Shown here: positions 46,301 to 54,314 of the stretch, one piece after another
Position numbering within the stretch: position 1 is the stretch's first letter
How the letters are laid out: each line of letters begins with the position of its first letter
DNA from: Halopenitus persicus
GTDB lineage: Archaea; Halobacteriota; Halobacteria; Halobacteriales; Haloferacaceae
NCBI RefSeq assembly: GCF_002355635.1
Contig: NZ_AP017558.1
Location: forward strand, 1,302,001 to 1,366,000
Length of the DNA stretch: 64,000 nt
Direction: 5' to 3'
Made by a program: the position numbers and the translations under genes
The notes under the pieces: generated by a model
What the model was told of the DNA's origin: nothing
Databases searched by the model: none
Seen by the model: the letters and a program-made list of their open reading frames with translations, nothing else

Positions 46301-46714
46301 ATGCGACGGAGACAACTCGTTCGTCACGGAAAAGCGGTGGTCCTGATCGCGATCGGCGGAGCCCTCGGGGCAACCCTCCGGCACGCGGTCGGCGCAGCCG
46401 CGGGTGGAGCGCTGTTCGTGACGCTGACCGTCAACGCCGTCGGGAGCTTCGGGCTCGGCCTGTTGCTCTTCGACGCTCGGGCGGACGACGTCCTCTCGAA
46501 ACGGTCGCGGTACGTCCTCGGAACCGGCTTCTTCGCGTCGTTCACCACCTACAGCACGTTCGTCGCCGACGTCTTGCAGACCGCGCCGGGACTCGCGGTC
46601 CTGTACGTCGTCGCCAGTTACGCGGCGGGGTTCGGCGGCGTGATCGCGAGCCGAACGGTCGTGTCGGCGGCTTCCGGGGGTGGAATTCGGCCGCCGACGT
46701 CGGGTGATGGGTGA
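46301..46714 (+). CDS. crcB: Fluoride channel CrcB (first of two)
   Basis: A 137-residue four-segment membrane protein of the CrcB/Fluc family, which exports fluoride. Blocks: GGALGATLRHAVGA, TVNAVGSFGLGLLL and GFFASFTTYSTFVADV (the F/S/T track of the pore). A second crcB follows with a TGATG overlap; such tandem pairs form heterodimeric channels in some lineages. No fluoride riboswitch core was found in the 205 bases upstream. Confidence 0.9.
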   Translation: MRRRQLVRHGKAVVLIAIGGALGATLRHAVGAAAGGALFVTLTVNAVGSFGLGLLLFDARADDVLSKRSRYVLGTGFFASFTTYSTFVADVLQTAPGLAVLYVVASYAAGFGGVIASRTVVSAASGGGIRPPTSGDG

Positions 46715-47055
46715 TGGAGGTGCTCCTCGTCAGCATCGGTGGCGCCGCGGGGGCGACGCTACGATATCTGGTCGGACAGCTCGTCGACGGAACGTCGTTT
46801 CCGTGGGCGACGCTCGTGGTGAACGCCCTCGGGAGCTTCGTTCTCGGAGCGGTGACGGTCGGGGTGAGCGACGCCGACGCACTGCTGATCGTTAGCGTCG
46901 GGTTCTGTGGCGCGTTCACGACGTTCTCGTCGTTCAGCTTTCAGACCGTCAGCCTCTGGGACCGGGGCGAGAAGCGGACCGCGGTCCTGAACGCGGTCGG
47001 AAACCTCGTCGTCTCGCTGGTCGCGTTCGCGGCCGCGTGGCAGCTCGTCCCGTGA
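46714..47055 (+). CDS. crcB: Fluoride channel CrcB (second of two)
   Basis: A 113-residue CrcB with four membrane segments: GAAGATLRYLVGQL, TLVVNALGSFVLGAV, GFCGAFTTFSSFSFQTV. The ATG at 46714 overlaps the stop of the first copy. A GTG at 46711 is the alternative start. Dimer partners probably sit in opposite orientation, as in known dual-topology pairs. Confidence 0.9.
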   Translation: MEVLLVSIGGAAGATLRYLVGQLVDGTSFPWATLVVNALGSFVLGAVTVGVSDADALLIVSVGFCGAFTTFSSFSFQTVSLWDRGEKRTAVLNAVGNLVVSLVAFAAAWQLVP

Positions 47056-47106
47056 CGTACCGGGTCGTCAGAACGGCCGCTTACGGGACCGTCTCGGGAG
47101 GTCGGC

Positions 47107-48477
47107 TTACGAATCCTCGTCGAGGAAGTAGCCCTCGTCGGCGAACGGCTCGTCCTCGCCCGCCACGGCGAGGACGTCGAGGTGGAGCACCGTTGCCTCG
47201 ACGTCGAGCAGGCCGGCGAGGCTCGGCTCGGTGCGGCCCTCGTCACTCGAGACGAGCTCCTTGATGTAGAGGCCACCCTCGCCGTGGATGTCGACGATCG
47301 CGTGGCGGGGATCATCCGGATCGAAGTCAGGGATCGCGTCGTCAGCCGGGGCGCTGGCCGCGGGATCCGGACGGTCCGGGAGGTCCGCGAGCGACTCGCG
47401 AACGGTGACGTCGTACACCTCGCGCTCGCGCGTCAGGTTGGCTCGTCGATGGTCGACGCGATTCGGGGTGTACTGCTCGATCGTGGCACCCTCGAGCTCC
47501 GCGGCGGCTGCGCGGAGATCATCGAGGGAGACGGCCTCATCGAACGCGACGAACGCCCGATAGCGCTTCGACGCGTCGAGCCCCTTGACGCGCTCGACCA
47601 TCTCGTGGGTGGCGAGCCGAAGCCCCTCGACCTCGACGGCCCCGTCGGCGAAGGCGTTGACGTCCGCCTCGAGGCGCTCGACGTCGATCCGGCGCCGGCG
47701 CGGCTCCTCGACCTCGATGACGAACGGCCGGCCGGTTCCGAGCATCCGGGCGTCGACGTCCTCGCGGCCGGCCCCGTGGAAGACGCCGTCGGTTCCGTCC
47801 ATCACGTCCTCGGCGATGGGAGCCACGTACTCCTCGACGCTGTGTTCATAGAGGTAGCCGGTCCCGTCACAATGCTCGCAGGGTTCCCGGCCGGCGCGGC
47901 CGGACCCGTGACATTCCCGACAGGGCCACTCGGTCTGCGGGATGTCCCGCTCCAGCTTCCGGTACCGCCCGTAGACGAACGCGGAGTTGATCTTCGCGTC
48001 GACCCGGTCGGCGTCGAGGTCGATCGTGAACTGCACGTTCGGGCGGTCGAAGGAGACCTCGGCGCCGGTCAGCCGCCCGACGCGTTTGCCGACCTCGCGA
48101 TTGAACTCCGAGTTGAACGCCTCGCCGGCGTCGGGGTCGAGCCCGCACTCCTCACGAAGGAACCGGCCGTTCTCCTCGATCAGCGGCGGGGTCCGGGTGC
48201 CGACGTTGTAGGTGTCGAACGCGACCCCCTCGACGGCGGCCGCCGCGCGTTCGGCCCAGTCGTCGAACTCGGTACACCGACCCTCACACACCCAGCAGTC
48301 GTCCGGTTCGGGTGGCTCGAAGGGCTCGTCCGATGCGAGCGCGAGCGACGTCCGCAGCGCGCGCCCGCGTTCGGCGTTCGTGAGCCCGAAGCTCCGGTCG
48401 GCGACGAGCCGGCCGAGACAGGCGTCACAGACCGGCCCCGTCGCGACCGCGTCGGCGGCGACCTCGAGTACGTCCAT
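47107..48477 (-). CDS. pus10: tRNA pseudouridine synthase Pus10
   Basis: A 456-residue archaeal enzyme making pseudouridine 54 and 55 in tRNA. The N-terminal zinc site is C17-X2-C20 with C61-X2-C64; the THUMP-like region follows; the catalytic Asp is D242 in DVDARMLGTGRPF. A second CXXC-pair (CRECHGSG, CEHCDGTG, about 186-206), DnaJ-like in appearance, is usual in archaeal Pus10. The ATG at 48477 is the family start. It converges with the crcB pair. Confidence 0.95.
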   Translation of the reverse strand: MDVLEVAADAVATGPVCDACLGRLVADRSFGLTNAERGRALRTSLALASDEPFEPPEPDDCWVCEGRCTEFDDWAERAAAAVEGVAFDTYNVGTRTPPLIEENGRFLREECGLDPDAGEAFNSEFNREVGKRVGRLTGAEVSFDRPNVQFTIDLDADRVDAKINSAFVYGRYRKLERDIPQTEWPCRECHGSGRAGREPCEHCDGTGYLYEHSVEEYVAPIAEDVMDGTDGVFHGAGREDVDARMLGTGRPFVIEVEEPRRRRIDVERLEADVNAFADGAVEVEGLRLATHEMVERVKGLDASKRYRAFVAFDEAVSLDDLRAAAAELEGATIEQYTPNRVDHRRANLTREREVYDVTVRESLADLPDRPDPAASAPADDAIPDFDPDDPRHAIVDIHGEGGLYIKELVSSDEGRTEPSLAGLLDVEATVLHLDVLAVAGEDEPFADEGYFLDEDS

Positions 48478-48949
48478 ACCCGAGCGAGGGCGTCGCGCCG
48501 CTAAAGCGTGCGGATCCGGGGGCGTGGCAGCGTGGAGCGGAGCCGGTGAAAAGTCGAGGTGGTGGACACGAAGGAGGTGAAACGATCGATCGCTGAAAGG
48601 TGCGTAGTGACCGCTAGCGCATCTATCAGAACAGGTTGTGTTGAGAACGGTCCGGTGACTACAGGGTGCGAGTCGATTATCTGGGGACGCTCTTCCGTAG
48701 GAGATTGTTGATACAGCTCTCCGGCGAAGAGCTGGACCAGAAACTGCCTGTCTGATCACCCAACAACCGGGTTCTAGTCACACTTCGATCATCACAGAAT
48801 CGCAAGGATGCTCTACATCAACAATGTGCTACACAAGAGCGTAGATCTCAATTCTGCCGGGAGACCACCCTCACCTGACGATCTGCTGCTCATCCCAGCC
48901 AATTCGTCCGGCTTCAGTGGCCGACCCTTATCTATTGAGTATCCATCGG
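48478..48949. other. AT-richer intergenic stretch, no gene seen
   Basis: A 472-base gap with clearly lower GC than the surroundings. Open frames here lack a start context or family. One hairpin is clear: CAGCTCT at 48714-48720 with AGAGCTG at 48728-48734. The piece may be a remnant of an inserted element, but no transposase fragment or terminal repeats are recognisable. Confidence 0.5.
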
Positions 48950-49437
48950 TTAGCCTTGACAGAGACACTCGTATGATACCCGAGTCATATCGACGAGGTG
49001 CCGGTGGATGTCGTCGGCAAGCTGGTGCATCGCCTCAGCTTGCTCCTTCGTTGCGATGCCAAGCCTGTAGTAGGTCTTCGTTCGGTTCCGGGTCCACAGC
49101 TCGGCGAGGTCGTCCCCGAACGCGTCGTCATAGAGGCCGATCTCGGCGCCACGCTGGTAGAGCCGTCGGTGGCTACTGATGACCTCCTGGGGGACATTGC
49201 TCCGTCGTAGATCAACCGGAATTGGATGGTGCGCTCGATGGCGACGAACGCCGACTCGATCACGACCGTGTAGTACCCTTGTTCGAGGAGATTTGCTCCG
49301 ACGTCCAATAGCCGGCATGCACGGCGAAGTTGGACCAACTCCGCGTCGTCCACGTCCAACCCCTCCTCGATCGTTCCGGGGCTGCCCTCGAAGGTCCGCT
49401 CGGCGTCCACCAATTGATCCCGGATGTCGTCATTCAT
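48950..49437 (-). pseudogene. HEPN-domain protein (toxin of HEPN/MNT pair), frameshifted
   Basis: A HEPN-family gene split into two frames. The N-terminal frame runs from ATG 49437 through RTIQFRLIYDGAMSP; then the sequence continues in the next frame with QEVISSHRRLYQRG and ends at 48950. The break is a run of five C in the gene (49189-49193); six would restore one 162-residue protein. The HEPN RNase motif R-X4-6-H is not intact: RNRTKTYYRLG has Tyr where His is expected. It overlaps the MNT gene by eight bases. A sequencing error or programmed slip cannot be excluded. Confidence 0.75.
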
Positions 49438-50095
49438 CCGTGTACACCCCTTTCCGAAGCTCGGAGAGCTGGTCGGAGCCGATCAGCGTGATCCCGGCCT
49501 CGAACTGGGGACGAAGCTGATCGCCGATTCGTCGAACGCTGTCAGTCGATTCGACGAGCGGCTGGAACGTGTATCGATTCCCCTCGAACCGTTGATCCTC
49601 GAGATCGCTGACGATCGCCTGGATAGTCCGACGAGCTACCGTCTTGTCGTCGTCGACGATCACTAACAGATCGATGTCGCTGGCCCTGTCCGCCTCCCCC
49701 CGAGCGACGCTGCCGAACAGGACGGCTCCGACCAACTCGTCCACCTCGTCCCGGATTCGTTGCAGGAATGCTCGAATTGGATGGTGAAACTCGCTTTGCG
49801 GGATCGAGAGAATCGGGTCCGGTTTCGTGAGCCGGTCACGGTTGATCCGGACCTGCTGGGTCCGCCCGTCCCGTGTCGTCTCGACGACCTCGAGCTCGGA
49901 CAGCAGCCGAACCGCCTTCGAGATCGTTCCTTTGTGTGCCCCCGTGACGGTCGCGAGATCGCTCATCGAGTACGCCGCATACGGTTGGTCGATGAGCACG
50001 TCGAGAACGTCCTGCATTGCCTGGTATCGGAACACCCGTTCCTCCGGAAACGGATACTGCAACTCCAGCGAGATCGACTCTTTCCTATTAGGCAT
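49430..50095 (-). CDS. HTH-MNT nucleotidyltransferase (antitoxin of HEPN/MNT pair)
   Basis: A 221-residue fusion of an N-terminal winged helix (residues about 25-90, MSDLATVTGAHKGTISKAVRLL) and an MNT-type nucleotidyltransferase. The active motif is GSVARGEADRASDIDLLV (GS at 128-129, D140, D142). In HEPN/MNT systems the MNT protein neutralises the HEPN RNase, often by AMPylating it. The third metal Asp is not obvious. MPNRKESIS at 50095 is the chosen start because an operator flanks it. The HTH probably represses its own promoter. Confidence 0.85.
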   Translation of the reverse strand: MPNRKESISLELQYPFPEERVFRYQAMQDVLDVLIDQPYAAYSMSDLATVTGAHKGTISKAVRLLSELEVVETTRDGRTQQVRINRDRLTKPDPILSIPQSEFHHPIRAFLQRIRDEVDELVGAVLFGSVARGEADRASDIDLLVIVDDDKTVARRTIQAIVSDLEDQRFEGNRYTFQPLVESTDSVRRIGDQLRPQFEAGITLIGSDQLSELRKGVYTDE

Positions 50096-50110
50096 ATAAT
50101 TCCTATTAGG
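50084..50110 (-). promoter_or_regulatory. Operator of two CCTATTAGG dyads at the MNT start codon
   Basis: CCTA-T-TAGG palindromes at 50084-50092 and 50102-50110, 18 bases apart, flank the ATG of the MNT gene (50093-50095). They are bounded by TTT and AAA. The layout suggests autorepression by the winged helix. Confidence 0.65.
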
Positions 50111-50403
50111 AAACAGTCTGAAAACTCTAGCGGTACCTCGCACGATTCCAACGGTTCGTTAGCCTCATAGTAGACTATATTTAATAATATATGACAATAA
50201 CAGACCTTCATCGGAACGGTGACTTCGGTATATATGACCCACCTCTCCAAATAATTTATATTATTCTTTATATATTATATGATTAGTCGACACGATTTCG
50301 ACGCCGTTTCGGCTCCGGATTGGCCAGCGACTGACTCCCGCTTGACCGAATCCGGACGCGCGGCGAGTGTCGGTCACCCCCACGGAGGGCCGCGTTCGCG
50401 GCG
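50111..50403. other. AT-rich region between MNT and ABC genes, no gene seen
   Basis: This stretch of almost 300 bases is very AT-rich (for example near 50170-50280, rich in TATATA) in a genome that is otherwise about 68 percent GC. No open frame is credible. It likely holds the MNT promoter and the ABC operon promoter (see TTTAACC at 50404). Confidence 0.7.
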
Positions 50404-50410
50404 TTTAACC
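50404..50410 (+). promoter_or_regulatory. TATA box of the ABC exporter operon
   Basis: TTTAACC is centred 27 bases before the ATG at 50434, consistent with a leaderless transcript. Confidence 0.6.
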
Positions 50411-50433
50411 ACGCCCACGGCGTCGATCCGTGT

Positions 50434-51660
50434 ATGACGAACGCGTTGGAGATCACGGATCTCCGCAAGCAGTACGGGGACGTGGAGGCGCTGAAGGGGG
50501 TGTCGCTGTCGGTGCCCGAGGGCTCCTTCTTCGGCCTGTTGGGCCCGAACGGGGCGGGCAAGACGACCTTTATCAATATCCTGGTCGGGTTGGTCCGGGC
50601 GTCGGGCGGGGAAGCGTCCGTCTTCGGCCACGACGTGGAGGATGACTACCGGGAGGCACGCGACCGGATCGGGCTCGCGCCCCAGGAGTTCAACGTCGAC
50701 CGGTTCTTCCCCATCCGCGAGGTGCTCGAGCACAAGGCGGGCTACCACGGGGTCCCGCCTGAGGAGGCCAGCCGGCGCGCCGACGAGGCGCTCAAGGAGG
50801 TCGGGATCTGGGACAAACGCGACACGCGGTTCGACTGGCTCTCGGGCGGGATGAAGCGCCGATTCATGCTCGCGCGGGCGCTCGTGACCCAACCGGACCT
50901 GCTCATCCTCGACGAGCCGACCGCCGGCGTGGACGTCCAGTTGCGTCGTGACCTGTGGGACCTCGTCACCGAGCTCAACGACCGCGGAACCACGATCCTG
51001 CTCACCACCCACTACATCGAGGAGGCCGAGCGGCTGTGCGACGAGGTCGCGATCCTCGATGCCGGGGAGATCGTGACGATCGCCTCGCCCGAGGAGCTGA
51101 TGGACCGGGGCAACGACCGGATCGTCGTCACGCTCCGGGACGACGCCGCGGATCTCGCGTCGGTTGCCGCCTCGGTTCGGGCGGACGACGACCGCGTCGA
51201 CGAGGTGGCCGCCGAGGACGACCGCCTCGTCGTCACGGCCCGGCAGGGTGGGCTGGTGGCACCGGATCTCGTCCGGGAGCTCGACCGCGCCGGCCACGAG
51301 ATCCTCGATCTGGAGATCAAACGCACCTCGCTGGAGGAGGTGTTCGTCGACCTCACCCGCCGGGAGGAGACCACGGACGCGGCCGGCGAAGGGGCCGAAC
51401 CGGCCGGCGAAGGGGTCGAACCGGCCGGCGAAGGGGTCGAACCGGCCGGCGAAGGGGTCGAACCGGCCGGCGAAGGGGTCGAACCGGCCGGCGAACGGAC
51501 CGGCGCGGAAAATACTGCCGCCGACGCGGACGGCGCCGCTGCGGGCGCGGACGACGCTGATGCCGACGCGGACGGCGCCGAAGCCGAACCCCTGATCCGG
51601 GACGGCGGGTCGGTCAGCGTATCGGTCGACGGATCGGTCGACCGGGAAGGGGGACGATAA
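50434..51660 (+). CDS. ABC-2 type exporter, ATP-binding subunit with repeat tail
   Basis: A 408-residue ATPase. Walker A is GPNGAGKT (37-44), the signature is LSGGMKRRFMLARAL near 138 and Walker B is LLILDEPTAGVD. Residues about 318-356 are a 7-residue repeat (PAGEGVE, 5 copies) followed by an Asp/Ala-rich tail, unlike most family members, which end near 310. Similar exporters carry drugs, polysaccharides or lipids. The stop overlaps the permease start by one base. Confidence 0.92.
   Translation: MTNALEITDLRKQYGDVEALKGVSLSVPEGSFFGLLGPNGAGKTTFINILVGLVRASGGEASVFGHDVEDDYREARDRIGLAPQEFNVDRFFPIREVLEHKAGYHGVPPEEASRRADEALKEVGIWDKRDTRFDWLSGGMKRRFMLARALVTQPDLLILDEPTAGVDVQLRRDLWDLVTELNDRGTTILLTTHYIEEAERLCDEVAILDAGEIVTIASPEELMDRGNDRIVVTLRDDAADLASVAASVRADDDRVDEVAAEDDRLVVTARQGGLVAPDLVRELDRAGHEILDLEIKRTSLEEVFVDLTRREETTDAAGEGAEPAGEGVEPAGEGVEPAGEGVEPAGEGVEPAGERTGAENTAADADGAAAGADDADADADGAEAEPLIRDGGSVSVSVDGSVDREGGR
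51380..51496 (+). repeat. 21-bp in-frame tandem repeat in ABC ATPase
   Basis: The unit GAACCGGCCGGCGAAGGGGT plus one C (21 bases) occurs about five times and encodes the PAGEGVE repeat. Confidence 0.95.
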
Positions 51661-52457
51661 TGGCCGCAGAGGACTCACGGGTCGACCTCACCGGCTTCCT
51701 CACGCTGACGAAGCGGGAGATCCTCCGGTTCATCCGGCGGCCGCGCAACACGTTCGCGCCGCCGTTCATCACGAACGTGCTGTACTTCTCGGTCTTCGGC
51801 GTGATCCTCGGCCAACGCGTCGGGACGATCGCCGACGTCCCCTACATCCTGTTCATCCTGCCGGGGCTGATCGTGCTCGGGGCGGTCTCGAACAGCTTCG
51901 AGAACGCCTCCTTCTCCATCTTTCACGGCCGGTGGAACGAGTACATCCACGAGGTGCTCACCTCGCCGCTGTCGTACACCGGGATGGTCTGGGCGTACAT
52001 TCTCTCGGCGGCGATCCGGGGGCTGCTCGTGGGCGGACTGATCGCGGTCATCGGCTGGGGGATCATCTCCGGGCTGTATCGGCCGGTTCCCGTCGCGGAA
52101 CCCGGCTATCTCATCGCCTTCATGCTCGTGATCACGCTGCTGTTCGCGAGCTTCGGCGTGATCGGCGGGCTCGTCGCGCACGACTTCGATGACCTCACGG
52201 TGATGAACCAGTTCATCCTCCGACCGCTCGTCTTCTTCGGCGCGGTCTTCTACTCGCTCGAGGACCTCACGCCGCTGCTGCGCGACGTCTCGCTGGTCAA
52301 CCCGATGGTCTACATGGTCAACGGCGTCCGGTTCGGCTTTCTGGGCACCGCCGAGGTCGACCCGCGGTTCTCGCTGGTCGTCCTGTCGGGATTGACCGCC
52401 GCCATCGTGCTGGTCGACGTCGCGCTGTTCCGGCGCGGCTACGGGCTGACGGACTAG
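51660..52457 (+). CDS. ABC-2 type exporter, permease subunit
   Basis: A 265-residue membrane protein with six hydrophobic segments and the ABC-2 pattern (NTFAPPFITNVLYFSVFGVI; PYILFILPGLIVLGAV; NEYIHEVLTSPLSY). It pairs with the ATPase just upstream. No substrate gene is adjacent, so the cargo is unknown. Confidence 0.93.
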   Translation: MAAEDSRVDLTGFLTLTKREILRFIRRPRNTFAPPFITNVLYFSVFGVILGQRVGTIADVPYILFILPGLIVLGAVSNSFENASFSIFHGRWNEYIHEVLTSPLSYTGMVWAYILSAAIRGLLVGGLIAVIGWGIISGLYRPVPVAEPGYLIAFMLVITLLFASFGVIGGLVAHDFDDLTVMNQFILRPLVFFGAVFYSLEDLTPLLRDVSLVNPMVYMVNGVRFGFLGTAEVDPRFSLVVLSGLTAAIVLVDVALFRRGYGLTD

Positions 52458-52567
52458 CGGGCTGCCGTCGGACTCACGCGTCCGGCGGGTCGTGGCCGTG
52501 GTCCGAGGTAGTCACAAACCCCGCCACTATCTGCGGGCTATTACGCGTCGGGATGGTAAAGGGAGGT

Positions 52568-53962
52568 ATGTCCGACGGGATCCATCTCAACCTCTTCACG
52601 ATGAACTCGGTGGAGCACGTCTCCCCGGGATCGTGGACCTATCCGGGCGACCAGTCACACCGCTACACCGACAGGGAGTACTGGACCGAGGTCGCGCGAA
52701 CCGCCGAGCGCGGCGGCTTCGACGCGGTCTTCTTCGCCGACGTCCGTGGCGTCTACGACGTCTACGGCGACGACCGCGAGACCGCAGTCCACAAGGCGGT
52801 CCAGACGCCGGCCAACGACCCGCAGCTCGTCGTGCCGGCGATGGCCGAGGTCACCGACGATCTCGGGTTCGCGATCACCCGGTCGACGACCTACACTCAC
52901 CCCTACCAACTCGCCCGGGAGTTCAGCACGCTCGATCACCTCACCGACGGCCGCGTCGCGTTGAACGTCGTGACCTCCTATCTGGAGTCGGCCGCCGAGA
53001 ACCTCGGGCTCGACGAGCGGATGGACAAGGGGACGCGCTACGACCGTGCCGACGAGTTCCTCGACGTCTGTTATGCCCTGTGGGAGGACTCCTGGGAGGA
53101 CGACGCCGTCGAGATCGACCGCGAGGCGCGCCGGTACACCGACCCCGGAAAGGTCCACGCGATCGACCACGAGGGCGAGCACTTCTCGGTGCCCGGTCCG
53201 CACGGCTGCGAACCCTCGCCGCAGCGCACGCCGGTCATCTACCAGGCCGGCTCCTCCGACCGCGGTCGGGAGTTCGCGGCCGCGAACGCGGAGGCCGTCT
53301 TCGCGAGCCAGCCCACCGAGGAGGGGATCCGGGAGTACATGGCCGACGTGAAGGAGCGCGCCGCCGACCACGGCCGCGACCCCGAGAGCCTGCGCTTCTT
53401 CATCGGCGTCGTCCCGATCGTCGGCGAGACCGAGGCCATCGCCGAGGCGAAACACGAGGCGTACCGCGACCACGTCGACGTCGAGGCGACGCTCGCGCTG
53501 CTGTCCGGCTTCCTCGACATGGATCTGTCCGAGCTCGATCCCGACCAGAAGGTCGAACACATCGAGACGGACGCGATCCAGGGGACGATGAACGCGTTCA
53601 CGAAGTCCCAGCCCGACCACGACTGGACGGTCCGGGAGGTCGCGGAGTTCTGCGGGCTCGGGACCACCTCCCCGACGATCGTCGGCACCCCCGACGAGAT
53701 CGCCGACGAGCTGGCCTACTGGCACGAGGAGGTCGGCGTCCACGGCTTCAACGTCAAGGAAGTCGTCCGTCCGGACTCGCTGCAGGACTTCGTCGACCTG
53801 GTCGTCCCGGAACTCCGGGAGCGCGGACTCGTCTCGGACGCCGATGGAAGCGATGGCGGTCACGGGACCCTCCGCGAGCGGCTCCGAGGGGCCGGAAATC
53901 CACACCTCCGATCCGACCATCCCGCGAAGCGCCGATCGGCGTCGCCGCCCCGGTCCGACTGA
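52568..53962 (+). CDS. NtaA/DszA-type flavin-dependent monooxygenase
   Basis: A 464-residue enzyme of the LLM flavin monooxygenase family (NtaA/SnaA/DszA group), which uses reduced FMN to oxidise C-N or C-S compounds. Blocks: GGFDAVFFADVRGVYDVYG, TRSTTYTHPYQLAREF, GRVALNVVTSYLESAAENLG, PVIYQAGSSDRGREFAAANA. The flavin reductase partner is not nearby. The ATG at 52568 is preferred over 52553 because it begins with the conserved MSDGIHLNLFT. Confidence 0.9.
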   Translation: MSDGIHLNLFTMNSVEHVSPGSWTYPGDQSHRYTDREYWTEVARTAERGGFDAVFFADVRGVYDVYGDDRETAVHKAVQTPANDPQLVVPAMAEVTDDLGFAITRSTTYTHPYQLAREFSTLDHLTDGRVALNVVTSYLESAAENLGLDERMDKGTRYDRADEFLDVCYALWEDSWEDDAVEIDREARRYTDPGKVHAIDHEGEHFSVPGPHGCEPSPQRTPVIYQAGSSDRGREFAAANAEAVFASQPTEEGIREYMADVKERAADHGRDPESLRFFIGVVPIVGETEAIAEAKHEAYRDHVDVEATLALLSGFLDMDLSELDPDQKVEHIETDAIQGTMNAFTKSQPDHDWTVREVAEFCGLGTTSPTIVGTPDEIADELAYWHEEVGVHGFNVKEVVRPDSLQDFVDLVVPELRERGLVSDADGSDGGHGTLRERLRGAGNPHLRSDHPAKRRSASPPRSD

Positions 53963-53998
53963 CCGAGGGGACAGGGAATTGCTGCCGCCCCCGGCACG

Positions 53999-54005
53999 CT
54001 TAAGT
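53999..54005 (+). promoter_or_regulatory. TATA box of the candidate small RNA
   Basis: CTTAAGT, a strong haloarchaeal TATA form, is centred 26 bases before the first hairpin at 54028. Confidence 0.6.
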
Positions 54006-54026
54006 TCCCGCAGCCATTGGATTCAC

Positions 54027-54118
54027 GTGACGCTTCGCTTGGAGGGCCGAAGCGTCAGCGGGGACCTATTTAGGGCGGCACGCCCGTGCCGTTTCGGCAC
54101 GGGCGCTCCCCTTTCGTT
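54027..54118 (+). ncRNA. Candidate small RNA with two perfect hairpins
   Basis: A CTTAAGT box predicts a start near 54027, exactly where a 10-base-pair hairpin begins (54028-54037 with 54048-54057, loop CTTGGAGGGC). After a 23-base single-stranded stretch containing CCTATTTAGG, an 11-base-pair hairpin (54081-54091 with 54095-54105, loop TTT) is followed by a T-rich run, a likely terminator. No reading frame spans it. It is not a tRNA, 7S or RNase P RNA that I recognise. Confidence 0.55.
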
Positions 54119-54125
54119 TTCACGA

Positions 54126-54287
54126 CCGACGAGCGACGGCTTCGTCACGACGGACGGCTTCGGTCACGAGCCACGGCTTCGTCACGACGGACGGCTTCGG
54201 TCACGAGCCACGGCTTCGTCACGACGGACGGCTTCGGCCACGAGCCACGGCTTCGTCACGACGGACGGCTTCGGCCACGAGGAACGG
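54126..54287 (+). repeat. 37-bp tandem repeat array
   Basis: A 37-base unit beginning GACGGACGGCTTCGGTCACG starts at 54149, 54186, 54223 and 54260. Each unit is itself two related halves (CGGCTTCGGTCACGAG and CACGGCTTCGTCACGAC). There are no variable spacers, so it is not a CRISPR array. It lies between the small RNA and a convergent gene. Confidence 0.95.
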
Positions 54288-54314
54288 TGACCCCGCCGAA
54301 CGCGACCCCGCGAC

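Noticed and set aside
48985-49437. Frame A of the HEPN gene as a complete 150-residue protein
   Set aside because: After the frameshift its sequence turns into Ser/Thr/Arg-rich shadow text, while the other frame continues the HEPN fold.
54126-54287. 37-bp repeats as CRISPR
   Set aside because: The units are directly adjacent, with no unique spacers and no cas genes nearby.
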